From Amycolatopsis tucumanensis (GTDB lineage Bacteria > Actinomycetota > Actinomycetes > Mycobacteriales > Pseudonocardiaceae), in assembly GCF_021654135.1 (NCBI RefSeq), contig NZ_JAKGSD010000019.1:47886-111885 (forward strand): a stretch of 64,000 nucleotides of DNA. The letters run 5' to 3'. The first letter of the stretch is position 1. Each line of letters opens with the position of its first letter. A program made the translations under genes and the position numbers. This document shows positions 1 to 7,448 of this stretch, piece by piece. A model generated the notes under the pieces. That model was not told the DNA's origin. It did no database searches and worked only from the letters and a program-made list of their open reading frames with translations.

Positions 1-210
1 CCGGCGCAGCGCCCGCAGTTGCTGCGCCGCCACTGCCAAGCCGAGCGCGCGGCGGTCGGGGAAGTGCCGGTAGACCGTCGCGCGGCCCAGGCGCGCCCGG
101 CGGGCGATCTCCTCGAGCGGGACGACGTCCACGCCCTCCGCGAACGCCTCGTCGGCCACGCGCAGGATCGTCTCGCGGTTGCGCAGGGCGTCGCTGCGGT
201 GCGGGCTCAA
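1..210 (-). CDS. TetR-family regulator, N-terminal part (cut by window edge)
   Basis: The 70 visible residues form a TetR DNA-binding helix-turn-helix. It contains the recognition segment RARLGRATVYRHFPDR, typical of this family, preceded by an RNRETIL helix. The frame is closed upstream by a TAG, and the only start codon between that stop and the conserved helix is TTG at 210-208, so TTG is the likely start. The ligand-binding C-terminal part lies outside the window. The gene is divergent from the cholesterol-oxidase-like gene and could control it; that is inference from arrangement. The family assignment is firm, the ligand is unknown. Confidence 0.85.
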   Translation of the reverse strand, partial: MSPHRSDALRNRETILRVADEAFAEGVDVVPLEEIARRARLGRATVYRHFPDRRALGLAVAAQQLRALRR

Positions 211-237
211 CTCCGGCGACCTCGCATCAGCCGGATG

Positions 238-251
238 CTACTGGCGAGTAG
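238..251. promoter_or_regulatory. Candidate TetR operator (14-bp inverted repeat)
   Basis: CTACT-ggcg-AGTAG is a perfect 5-bp inverted repeat. It lies in the 128-bp divergent region between the tetR start and the oxidase gene. TetR repressors usually bind short palindromes of this kind beside their own gene. The functional link is inference only. Confidence 0.35.
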
Positions 252-338
252 TGAGATCCGCAAATCGTTCCATGTCTCGGTTCACCTCCCTAAACTCCCG
301 CCCGTCACCGAACCCGCACCGACCGCAACGGAGGACCC

Positions 339-1907
339 ATGCCCGCTCTGAGCCGCCGCACCGTGATCAAGGGGGCGGCCGCCGCCACGGGCCTGACCCT
401 CCTGCCGGGCGCCGCGTCCGCGAGCCGCGTGCCGGTCACCCGCGAGGAGCACCGGGTGGTGGTCATCGGCTCCGGCTTCGGCGGCGGCGTGACCGCCCTG
501 CGGCTGGCGCAGGCCGGGGTGCCCGTGCACGTCCTCGAACGCGGCATCCGCTGGCCAACCGGACCGAACGCCGAGACCTTCCCCCACCCGACCGCGCCGG
601 ACAAGCGGATCTTCTGGCTCGGCTCGGAGCCCAACCTGTTCGGGCTCGTGTCGTTCCCGTTCGAGCGCTACACCGGACTGCTGGAACGCGTGCCGGGCAA
701 CGGCATGGACATCATGTGCGCGGCGGGCGTCGGCGGTGGATCACTGGTCTACCAGGGCATGACGCTCCAGCCGACGGAGGAGGTGTTCAACGCCAACTTC
801 CCCGAGCAGCTCGACTACGCGCGCATGGACCAGGTGTACTACCCGCGGGTGGCGAGCATGCTGCGCATCGCCACCGCACCGGACGAGCTGATCGCCGGCC
901 CGACCTACGCGGCGGCGCGGATCTTCGCCCGCAACGCCCGGGCGGCGGGCCACTCGGTCGAGAAGATTCCGATGCCGATCGACTGGAGCTACGCCCTCCG
1001 CGAGCTGAAGGGCGAGATGAAACCGTCCTACACCAACGGCGACTGCGCGTTCGGCGTCAACAATGGCGGCAAGCACTCGGTCGACGTCACCTACCTGGCG
1101 GCTGCCGAGGCCACCGGCCGCTGCACCGTCGCGACCCTGCACAACGTCACAGATGTGGCGATGGCTCCCGACGGGCGCTGGCTGATCCACGTCGACCGGA
1201 TCAACACGGGCGGCGTGGTGCTCGAAAAGAAGGTCCTCACCGCGAACGCGCTCGTGATGGCGGCCGGCACGGCGAACACCACCAAGCTGCTGATGCGCGC
1301 CGGCGCCACCGGCGGGATCCCGGACCTGCCGGACGGCCTCGGCACCAATTGGGGCTCCAACGGCGACCAGATCTACACGTGGACCAGCCTCGCCGACGAC
1401 TTCGGCTCCCCGCAGGGCGGCCCGGTCATCTACGGCAGCAAGGAGTGGTCCGACCCGGCACTGGCGAACACGGTCATCCAGGCGTCCATCCCGCCGCTGC
1501 CGAACCTGCGCACCACGATGCTCGTCGGCTACGGCGTGAGCGCGGGGCGCGGCCACTTCGTCTACGACCCGGTCAAGGACGACGCCGTGCTGCAGTGGCC
1601 GGGCAACGCGGACGCCAAGGTGGCGCAGCGCATCCACGAGCGGATCACCGACATCGGCGGAGCCGCCGCGGTCAAGCTCAACACCACGACGCTCGTGCCG
1701 AGCACGTGGCACCCGCTCGGTGGCGCGTCGATGGGCACGGTCTGCGACCTCGCCGGCCGCGTCCTGGGCCACCGCGGACTCTACGTACTCGACGGCGCCC
1801 TGATGCCGGGCAACACCGCCGCGTGCAACCCGTCCATGACCATCGCCGCCGTCGCCGAACGAGCCCTGGACGAGATCGTCGCCCAGGACGCGGGCACTGT
1901 CTTCTGA
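339..1907 (+). CDS. Cholesterol-oxidase-like GMC flavoprotein, Tat-exported
   Basis: This 522-residue FAD-dependent oxidase most resembles secreted actinobacterial cholesterol oxidases, which oxidise the 3-hydroxyl of sterols and isomerise the product. The N-terminus carries a twin-arginine signal (SRRTVIKG, then a hydrophobic stretch ending near residue 29), so export as a folded flavoprotein is expected. The dinucleotide-binding motif GSGFGGG lies at 44-50. The active-site segment WHPLGG is at 457-462, with the family's catalytic His at 458. A CNPS segment near 497 occupies the place of the catalytic Asn. The ATG follows a GGAGG ribosome site. Length fits the family (about 520-550). Another sterol or alcohol substrate is possible. 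Confidence 0.82.
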   Translation: MPALSRRTVIKGAAAATGLTLLPGAASASRVPVTREEHRVVVIGSGFGGGVTALRLAQAGVPVHVLERGIRWPTGPNAETFPHPTAPDKRIFWLGSEPNLFGLVSFPFERYTGLLERVPGNGMDIMCAAGVGGGSLVYQGMTLQPTEEVFNANFPEQLDYARMDQVYYPRVASMLRIATAPDELIAGPTYAAARIFARNARAAGHSVEKIPMPIDWSYALRELKGEMKPSYTNGDCAFGVNNGGKHSVDVTYLAAAEATGRCTVATLHNVTDVAMAPDGRWLIHVDRINTGGVVLEKKVLTANALVMAAGTANTTKLLMRAGATGGIPDLPDGLGTNWGSNGDQIYTWTSLADDFGSPQGGPVIYGSKEWSDPALANTVIQASIPPLPNLRTTMLVGYGVSAGRGHFVYDPVKDDAVLQWPGNADAKVAQRIHERITDIGGAAAVKLNTTTLVPSTWHPLGGASMGTVCDLAGRVLGHRGLYVLDGALMPGNTAACNPSMTIAAVAERALDEIVAQDAGTVF

Positions 1908-1973
1908 GGAGGCCGATGAAACACCCCGCCCGCCCGCGACGATGCTCGCCAGCGCCGTGCCCATGGAAACGCC

Positions 1974-2039
1974 ACCCTCGAGCTCAACACCACCACGCTC
2001 GCGCTGAATACCTGGCGCCCACTCGGCTACGCATCCGTC
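1974..2039 (+). pseudogene. Decayed second cholesterol-oxidase tail
   Basis: About 65 bp after the oxidase stop codon, one frame reads LELNTTTLALNTWRPLGYAS. This closely matches the intact protein's VKLNTTTLVPSTWHPLGGAS around the catalytic HPLGG motif. The DNA is also similar. The key His is replaced by Arg and the frame has no start codon. It is best read as a remnant of a duplicated 3' segment or of a lost paralogue. No other part of the gene is recognisable in the 145-bp gap. Confidence 0.6.
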
Positions 2040-2052
2040 ACTGTGCCACTGA

Positions 2053-3243
2053 TCAATCCCAGCTGACCGGCAGCCGGTGCACGCCGTAGATGTTCATGTC
2101 GTGCCGCAGCGGCACCTCGTCGGCCGGGACGGCCAGGCGCAGCGTCGGGAAGCGGGCGAAGAGCGCGGGGATGGCGACGCGCATTTCGACGCGGGCCAGC
2201 TGCTGTCCCAGGCACTGGTGGATGCCGTGGCCGAAAGCCAAGTGCCCGGCGGCATGCCGGCGCAGGTCGAGCGTGTCCGGCTCCGGGAACCGCTCCGGGT
2301 CGCGGTTGGCGGCGTGCGCGGCGATGGTGACGGTCTCACCCGCTCGGATCACCTGACCGTCCAGCTCGACGTCCTCCAGCGCGGCGCGGACACCGGTGTG
2401 AGCGATGGTCAGGTAACGGAGCAGCTCTTCGACCGCGCTGTCCGCCAGGGCAGGGTCGTCGCGGAGCGCGGCGAGCTGGTCCGGGTGGCGCAGCAGCGCG
2501 AAGGCGCCCAGCGCGATCATGTTGGCGGTGGTGTCCAGGCCGGCGCCCAGCAGGAACGTGCCGATGCCGGACAGTTCCTCGTCGCTCAGGACGCTCGTGG
2601 TGAGGTCGCCGAGCACGTCGTCAGTGGGCTCGGCGCGCTTGGCGAGTACCAGGTCCCGCAGGTAGTCCTGCAGCGCGCCGTACGCGGCGAACTGCTCCTC
2701 CGGCGTGCTCTTCGGGGCCATCAGCGCCGTCACCTGGGTGTGGAAGAACTCGCGGTCGGTGTAGGGCACACCGAGCAGCTCGCAGATCATCACCGCGGGC
2801 ACCGGGCGCGCGTAGGCCTGGACCAGGTCCACCGACGGGCCGTGCTGCGCCATGGCATCCAGGTGCTCGGCGGTGACCTCTTCGACCCGATCGGTGAGCT
2901 GGCGCATCCGGCGGACGGTGAACTTCCCGGCGAGCAGTTTGCGGTAGCGGGTGTGCTCGGGCGCGTCGATGCCGGTGAGGTCGCCGACCGGTGCCGGCGG
3001 GATGTCGCCGTCCAGGCCGGGGAGCGGGTAGTGCATGAGCTCGTACCGCGAGGTGAACCGCGAGTCGCCGAGCACGGCGCGGGCCTGGGCGTGACCGGTG
3101 ACCAGCCAGCCGCGGTGCCCGTCGGGGTATGACATGCGCACGAGGGGCCACCGCGCCCGGATCTCACCCAGCTCGGCGGGCGGGTCGAAGGGACAGCCGG
3201 TGGGACGGGCGGTGGGCAGCGAGGTGAGTTCGTCCTGTTCCAT
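2053..3243 (-). CDS. Cytochrome P450, bacterial class I soluble type
   Basis: This 396-residue haem monooxygenase has the usual length for soluble actinobacterial P450s of the CYP105/CYP107 type. The haem-binding loop FGHGIHQCLG spans 337-346 with the axial Cys at 344. The oxygen-binding I-helix GAGLDTT is at 233-239, and an ExxR-type helix EELLR lies at 272-276. No ferredoxin or reductase gene is adjacent, so electrons must come from elsewhere. ATG start at 3243. It runs convergently toward the oxidase gene. A role in sterol oxidation is tempting but unsupported; secondary-metabolite or xenobiotic hydroxylation is equally possible. Confidence 0.92.
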   Translation of the reverse strand: MEQDELTSLPTARPTGCPFDPPAELGEIRARWPLVRMSYPDGHRGWLVTGHAQARAVLGDSRFTSRYELMHYPLPGLDGDIPPAPVGDLTGIDAPEHTRYRKLLAGKFTVRRMRQLTDRVEEVTAEHLDAMAQHGPSVDLVQAYARPVPAVMICELLGVPYTDREFFHTQVTALMAPKSTPEEQFAAYGALQDYLRDLVLAKRAEPTDDVLGDLTTSVLSDEELSGIGTFLLGAGLDTTANMIALGAFALLRHPDQLAALRDDPALADSAVEELLRYLTIAHTGVRAALEDVELDGQVIRAGETVTIAAHAANRDPERFPEPDTLDLRRHAAGHLAFGHGIHQCLGQQLARVEMRVAIPALFARFPTLRLAVPADEVPLRHDMNIYGVHRLPVSWD

Positions 3244-3540
3244 GACCGCAGCCTGCGGGCGGCCGGTTTCACCGCGGCTTCAGGACGGTTTCGGCGCCGA
3301 AGTGCCGCGACGCGGCAGCGCCTGGCACCGGCGAGGCCGTGGGCCTGCAGTGACCGGGCCGCACACGCTTCCGGCCCGCCGGACCGGACAGATGATCGAA
3401 TCGCGGTGGGCACGGCTCTGTGCCGGCTGCACAGGGTGACCCTGGCGATGGCGTCGGAGAAAGTCCCACTGCTTCCCGCGCCGAGGACCCGGCAGGGCTG
3501 CCGGTGCGCTTCACCGCGGCGTCCGTGCCCCCCGAAACGA
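3244..3540. other. Intergenic region, no gene seen
   Basis: About 300 bp lie between the P450 start and the tRNA terminator. Open frames here are short and lack family resemblance or a convincing ribosome site. The P450 promoter should lie here, but no clear -35/-10 pair was found. Confidence 0.4.
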
Positions 3541-3574
3541 GAACGGCTGCCGCGCTCAAGCGTGGCAGCCGTTC
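3541..3574 (-). terminator. Terminator of the tRNA-Gly/tRNA-Val transcript
   Basis: A perfect 11-bp stem, GAACGGCTGCC pairing with GGCAGCCGTTC, lies 29 bp downstream of tRNA-Val on the minus strand. It is followed on that strand by a short T-containing tail. Position and stem strength fit an intrinsic terminator. Confidence 0.7.
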
Positions 3575-3602
3575 CCGGAAAGCCGATGTCCACAAGGGAC
3601 TG

Positions 3603-3677
3603 TGGTGCGCGATACTGGGATTGAACCAGTGACCTCTACCGTGTCAAGGTAGCGCTCTCCCGCTGAGCTAATCGCGC
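3603..3677 (-). tRNA. tRNA-Val (GAC)
   Basis: The minus strand folds into a full cloverleaf. The acceptor stem is GCGCGAT/ATCGCGC, the D arm contains AGCTCAGCGGGAGAGC, and the anticodon stem CTACC/GGTAG encloses loop TTGACAC, giving anticodon GAC. The T arm contains GGTTCAATCC. The CCA end is encoded at 3605-3603. It lies 1 nt after tRNA-Gly, so the two are surely co-transcribed. Confidence 0.95.
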
Positions 3678-3678
3678 G

Positions 3679-3754
3679 TGGAGCGGACGACGGGATTCGA
3701 ACCCGCGACCCTCACCTTGGCAAGGTGATGCGCTACCAGCTGCGCTACGTCCGC
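3679..3754 (-). tRNA. tRNA-Gly (GCC)
   Basis: The minus-strand cloverleaf has acceptor stem GCGGACG/CGTCCGC. The anticodon stem TCACC/GGTGA encloses loop TTGCCAA, giving anticodon GCC. The T arm contains GGTTCGAATCC. CCA is encoded at 3681-3679. It is the first gene of a two-tRNA transcript with tRNA-Val(GAC). Confidence 0.95.
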
Positions 3755-3838
3755 GTGTGGCGCCGGGTTCCGGCGCCGGAAGAGAGAATAGCCGACGGGC
3801 CGGCCGGCCTCGCAACCACCCGGCGTAACCGGCCCGCG

Positions 3839-4206
3839 CAGCCCGTCACGAGCGGCCGCCGCAGCCCCGCCACTAGCGGCAGGCGCAGCCCGCCATGAAC
3901 GGCAGGCACAGCCATCACGAACGGCAAGCGCAGCCCGCCACAAGCAGCCGCCGCAACCCCGCCACAAGCGGCCGGCGCTATCCGCCACGAACGGCAGGCA
4001 CAGCCATCGCGAACGGTCGGCACAGCTCGCCACAAGCGCCGGGCGCAGCCCCTCACGAACGGTCGGCGCAGCCCATCACGAGCAGCCATCACAGCCCGCC
4101 ACGAACGGCCGCCGCAGGCCGTCACGAGCGGCCGCCGCAACCCGCCACGAACGGCCGGTGCAGCCCGCCACCAGCGCCCGCCGCTGACCGTCACGAACGG
4201 CCGGCG
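3839..4206. repeat. 16-unit tandem array, 23-bp degenerate repeat
   Basis: Sixteen direct units of 22-24 bp (exactly 368 bp) follow one another without spacers. The consensus is close to CAGCCCGCCACGAACGGCCG plus a 3-bp tail. Unit starts include 3839, 3862, 3886, 3909, 3931, 3954, 3978, 4001, 4023, 4046, 4069, 4092, 4115, 4138, 4161 and 4184. The last unit (4184-4206) contains the stop codon and last few codons of the siderophore-interacting protein gene. The array therefore looks like a repeated amplification of that gene's 3' tip. Individual units differ at 2-7 positions, so it is not a recent expansion. Not a CRISPR: no unique spacers. Confidence 0.9.
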
Positions 4207-5006
4207 GCCTCCTCGGCGGCGCGCTCCGCGGCCTTCTCCGCCCGCCACTCCTCGTCCGTCTTGCCCCGGCGCCAGTAGCCCGAGATCGACAGCAGGTCCT
4301 TGCGCATCCCGCGCTCGCCGAGCAGGTACCGGCGCAGCTCCCGGACGAAACCGGCCTCGCCGTGGACGAAGGCCTGCACCGTGCCCGGCAGGAACTCCAG
4401 CGCGCGCACGGCGGCCACCAGGTCGTCCCCGGCGGAACGGTGCAGCCACTGGATCTGCGCGTCCCCCTTGGTGGCGAGCGGCTGTTCCTCCGCCGGGTCC
4501 GCCACCTCGACGAACACCCGCACCGGCACGCCGGCCGGCATCATCTCCAGCGCCACCGCGATCGCGGGCAGGGCGCTCTCGTCGCCGACCAGCAGGTGCC
4601 AGTCGGCCTCCTCGCCGGGGGCGTAGGCGCCACCGGGGCCGGCCAGCAGCAGCTCGTCCCCCGGCTGGGCGGCCGCCGCCCACGGGCCGCCGAGCCCCTG
4701 GTCGCCGTGGTGCACGAAGTCCAGCGCCAGCTCGCCGGCGCGCGGGTCGTAGTAGCGCACGGTGTAGGTCCGCATCACCGGCCACTGCTCGCGTGGCATC
4801 TCGGCGCGGATGACGCCCATGTCGAACGGCGTCGGGTACTCCACACCCTCCTGCGGGAACAGCATCTTCACATACGCGTCGGCGAACTCGTTCGGCTGGA
4901 AATCGGCCAGCCCTGGCCCACCGGCGACGATGCGGATCATGTGCGGTGTCAGCCGCTGGGTGCGCAGCACCCGCAGCCGGACCGCCGGCCGGGACTTGCC
5001 TGCCAT
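4191..5006 (-). CDS. Siderophore-interacting protein (ferric-siderophore reductase)
   Basis: This 271-residue protein belongs to the SIP/ViuB flavoprotein family, which releases iron from imported ferric siderophores by NAD(P)H-driven reduction in the cytoplasm. The N-terminal half carries the FAD-binding beta-barrel with MRTYTVRYYDP (the family RxYTxR motif). The C-terminal half carries the SIP domain, including VHGEAGFVRELRRYLLGERG and SGYWRRGKTDEEW, characteristic of the family. ATG start behind a GAGGAG ribosome site. An IdeR-type iron box lies directly upstream. The last codons form the first unit of a 23-bp tandem array. No transporter or siderophore synthesis genes are adjacent. Confidence 0.92.
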   Translation of the reverse strand: MAGKSRPAVRLRVLRTQRLTPHMIRIVAGGPGLADFQPNEFADAYVKMLFPQEGVEYPTPFDMGVIRAEMPREQWPVMRTYTVRYYDPRAGELALDFVHHGDQGLGGPWAAAAQPGDELLLAGPGGAYAPGEEADWHLLVGDESALPAIAVALEMMPAGVPVRVFVEVADPAEEQPLATKGDAQIQWLHRSAGDDLVAAVRALEFLPGTVQAFVHGEAGFVRELRRYLLGERGMRKDLLSISGYWRRGKTDEEWRAEKAAERAAEEAAGRS

Positions 5007-5034
5007 ACGCCGCTCCTCACTCCCGTTCAGCGTC

Positions 5035-5053
5035 TGCGGTTAGGCTACCCTAA
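5035..5053 (-). promoter_or_regulatory. IdeR/DmdR iron box
   Basis: On the minus strand the 19-mer TTAGGGTAGCCTAACCGCA matches the actinobacterial IdeR consensus TTAGGTTAGGCTAACCTAA at 15 of 19 positions by my count. It lies 28 bp before the siderophore-interacting protein ATG and overlaps the coxE stop codon (5052-5050). Iron-dependent repression of the downstream gene is the expected effect. Confidence 0.8.
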
Positions 5054-6114
5054 TCCCGCCCGGAGTAACCGGCTATGGCGCTCAGCAGATCTTCGATCGC
5101 ATCCAGGCGGTGGGCGCTGACGACGGCGTCGCAGTACGGCCACGCCGCCGCCATCCCGCCGGTCGACGGCCGGAACCGCGGGCTGGCCGTGCGCGGGTTG
5201 GCCCACACGATCCGGTACGCGAGCCGCGACAACCGGGCCATTTCGCGGCCCAGCCGCTCGGGGCTGCCGGTCTCCCATCCGTCGGACAGGACGACCACCA
5301 CCGCTCCGCGCGCCATCCCGCGCACGCCATGGGTATCCAGGAACTCGCCGAGTGAATCACCGATCTTCGTGCCGCCCGACCAGTCCGGCGCCTCCCGCCC
5401 GGCGTCGGCCAGCGCCGCCGACGGTGCCCGCTGCAGCACCCGGGTCAGCCGCGTGAGACGGGTCGCGAACGTGAACACCTCGGCCCGCGCGCCACCCGCG
5501 GCGCACACCAGCAGCTGCAGCAAGGCCCGCGCGTAGGGCTCCATCGACCCCGAGATGTCGCACAGCACGACCAGCTTCCGCGGCTTCTCGCGCGACACCC
5601 AGCGCCGCAACCGGACCGGCTCGCCCCCGGTGCGGCGCGCCACGCGCAACGTCTCCCGCAGGTCGGCGCGCCGCCCGCCGGGCGAAACCCGCTTCCGCCG
5701 CGACCGCCGCAGCGGGGTCGCCAGCCGGAACTCGCTCATCGCGGCCCGCAGCTGCGCCAGCTCCGCGGGTTCGAGCGTGCCGAAGTCGCGGGTCGCCAGC
5801 CGGTCCACCGCGCTGCCCGCGGTGGGCGCCCGCACCTCCCGCGACGGCCCCGTCGATTCCCCAGCGCTGAAGGCCCCGCCGGCGCCGGCCTCGGGCAGGG
5901 GGAAGACGGTGACGAACACCCGGGCCAGAACCTGCTCGTCGGCCGGGGACGAGGTGAGGGTTGCTAGCGCGCACAGGTACAGCTCGCGCGTGCGCTGCGG
6001 CGACACGAGCATCACCGCCCGGGCGAAGCGCGCGGCCCGATCCGCACCGACCGCAAGGCCGGCCGACCGCAGCCGCTCGCACAGCCGCGCCGCCAGCTCC
6101 GCCAGGTCACTCAC
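5050..6114 (-). CDS. coxE: CoxE-like VWA-domain protein of the CO dehydrogenase operon
   Basis: This 354-residue protein has a VWA metal-ion-dependent adhesion site, CDISGSM at 185-191, followed by the alpha/beta fold that includes LSDGWETGSPERL. Upstream of it is an Arg-rich helical region typical of CoxE proteins. In Oligotropha-type systems CoxE works with the CoxD AAA+ ATPase to insert sulfur and copper into the CO dehydrogenase active site. GTG start at 6114 in the context GTGAGTGA, resembling the coxD stop region, as if the two genes once overlapped. A repeat array now separates them by about 460 bp. Last gene of the cox operon. Confidence 0.88.
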   Translation of the reverse strand: MSDLAELAARLCERLRSAGLAVGADRAARFARAVMLVSPQRTRELYLCALATLTSSPADEQVLARVFVTVFPLPEAGAGGAFSAGESTGPSREVRAPTAGSAVDRLATRDFGTLEPAELAQLRAAMSEFRLATPLRRSRRKRVSPGGRRADLRETLRVARRTGGEPVRLRRWVSREKPRKLVVLCDISGSMEPYARALLQLLVCAAGGARAEVFTFATRLTRLTRVLQRAPSAALADAGREAPDWSGGTKIGDSLGEFLDTHGVRGMARGAVVVVLSDGWETGSPERLGREMARLSRLAYRIVWANPRTASPRFRPSTGGMAAAWPYCDAVVSAHRLDAIEDLLSAIAGYSGRD

Positions 6115-6131
6115 GCGACACCACCGGCGGG

Positions 6132-6615
6132 CTCACTCACCGACGACCTCCACGAGACGCGCCACCGCGGAGCCGGCGGGCTCACTCCCTGACCACCTCC
6201 ACCGGCCGCTCCACCACTGCGCCCGCTGGATCTGGCCGCCGCACCGGCACCGAGGAGAACGCCCCCCGCGGGCCATACCGCCAGGCTGACTCACCAACCA
6301 CCCCCGCCAGCCGCTCCACCACCGCGCCCGCTGGAAATGGCCGCCGCACCGGCACCGAGGACAACGCCCCCGCAGTCCTCCTCGCACCTCAACACCACGC
6401 CAAACCTCCGCACCACCGCAGGCCAGACCGGCAACCTCACTCACCGACAACCTCCACCAGCCGCTCCACCACCGCGGTCCGCTGGATATGGCCGCCGCAC
6501 CGACACCGAGGAAAACGCCCCGAAGTCCGCCTCGCACCTCAGCACCACGCCGAACCTCCGCACCACCGCGGCCCAGGCTCACTCACCAACCACCTCCACC
6601 AGCCGCTCCACTGCC
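6132..6615. repeat. Tandem array of coxD 3'-end copies between coxD and coxE
   Basis: Copies begin at about 6132, 6181, 6286, 6436 and 6578, each opening with a variant of CTCACTCACCGACCACCTCC. On the minus strand this reads as the coxD C-terminus (RLVEVVGE and stop). The copies at 6286 and 6436 are 150 and 142 bp long and align over most of their length, including a CGCTGGATATGGCCGCCG-like block and a GCACCACGCCGAACCTCCG block. The two copies nearest coxE are shortened to 105 and 49 bp. The 6578 copy is the true coxD end. An open minus-strand frame across the array is repetitive and has no recognisable domain. Confidence 0.88.
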
Positions 6616-7448
6616 ACCGCGCGGTCCTCTTCGTACTTGAGCACCGCGCTCAGCGTCCGCTCCATCGCCGGGCCGTCCACCACCGGCACACCGAGCACCT
6701 GCAGCGCCGAGGCCCACGAGATCGCCTCCGCGACCCCCGGCGGCTTGTACAGCCCGAACCCGCGCATCCGCCCCACCGCCCGCGCCACACGCGAGGCGAG
6801 CCAGTCCGCCGCGCCCGGCACCCGCAACCGGATGATGGCCGCCACCTGCGCCACCTCCGGGTGCGCGATCCAGTGGTACAGGCACCGCCGCTTGAGGGCG
6901 TCGTGCAGTTCGCGGGTCCGGTTGGAGGTCAGCACGACCACCGGCGGCACCACCGCGCGCCGCGTGCCCAGCTCCGGGATCGTCACCGCTGACTCGGCCA
7001 GCAGTTCGAGCAGGAACGCCTCGAACTCGTCGTCGGCGCGGTCGACCTCGTCGATCAGCAGCACCGCCGGGCGCGGGCCGGGGTGCGTGATCGCCGCCAG
7101 CAGCGGCCGCGCCAGCAGGTAGTCGTCGGCGAAGAGGTCGGCCTCCGCCAGCGACTCGCCCCGTGACTCGGCCAGCCGGATCCCGAGCAGCTGGCGCGGG
7201 TAGTTCCACTCGTACAGCGCGTCCGAAGAGGACAGTCCCTCGTAGCACTGCAACCGGATCAGCGGCGTGTCCATGGCCGCCGCCAGCGACTTGGCCGCCT
7301 GCGTCTTGCCGACACCGGGCTCGCCCTCCAGCAGGATCGGCTGCCGCATCCGGACCGCGAGGAACAGGGCGGTGGCCAGCGCGTCGTCGGTGAGGTACCC
7401 GGCGGCGCCGAGGCGCTCGGCGAGATCGCCGACCGTCTCAGGCGTCAC
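6579..7448 (-). CDS. coxD: MoxR-family AAA+ ATPase (CoxD)
   Basis: This 289-residue ATPase has Walker A GEPGVGKT at 42-49, Walker B VLLIDEVD at 129-136 and a sensor-1 region VVLTSNRTREL. This is the MoxR/CoxD architecture. CoxD is thought to act as a chaperone-like partner in maturing the Mo-Cu site of CO dehydrogenase. The GTG start at 7448 lies inside the coxF 3' end (11-bp overlap), so translation is probably coupled. The C-terminal RLVEVVGE and the stop are the source of the repeat array that follows. MoxR proteins also serve other VWA partners, but the cox context makes this role likely. Confidence 0.9.
   Translation of the reverse strand: MTPETVGDLAERLGAAGYLTDDALATALFLAVRMRQPILLEGEPGVGKTQAAKSLAAAMDTPLIRLQCYEGLSSSDALYEWNYPRQLLGIRLAESRGESLAEADLFADDYLLARPLLAAITHPGPRPAVLLIDEVDRADDEFEAFLLELLAESAVTIPELGTRRAVVPPVVVLTSNRTRELHDALKRRCLYHWIAHPEVAQVAAIIRLRVPGAADWLASRVARAVGRMRGFGLYKPPGVAEAISWASALQVLGVPVVDGPAMERTLSAVLKYEEDRAVAVERLVEVVGE

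Noticed and set aside
741..1964. 407-residue frame antisense to the oxidase gene
   Set aside because: Shadow of a high-GC gene with Arg/Val/Gly-rich composition and no family resemblance.
339..3243. Sterol degradation cluster from the oxidase and P450
   Set aside because: The two genes are convergent, and no other sterol catabolic gene or KstR-type operator is present, so a pathway cannot be claimed.
3839..4206. CRISPR array
   Set aside because: The 23-bp units are adjacent without unique spacers, and no cas genes are near.
6133..6582. 149-residue minus-strand frame across the coxD repeats
   Set aside because: Repeated Trp/Arg/Gly-rich peptide explained by the DNA repeat; a coupled start exists but there is no domain, and similar frames exist in other phases.
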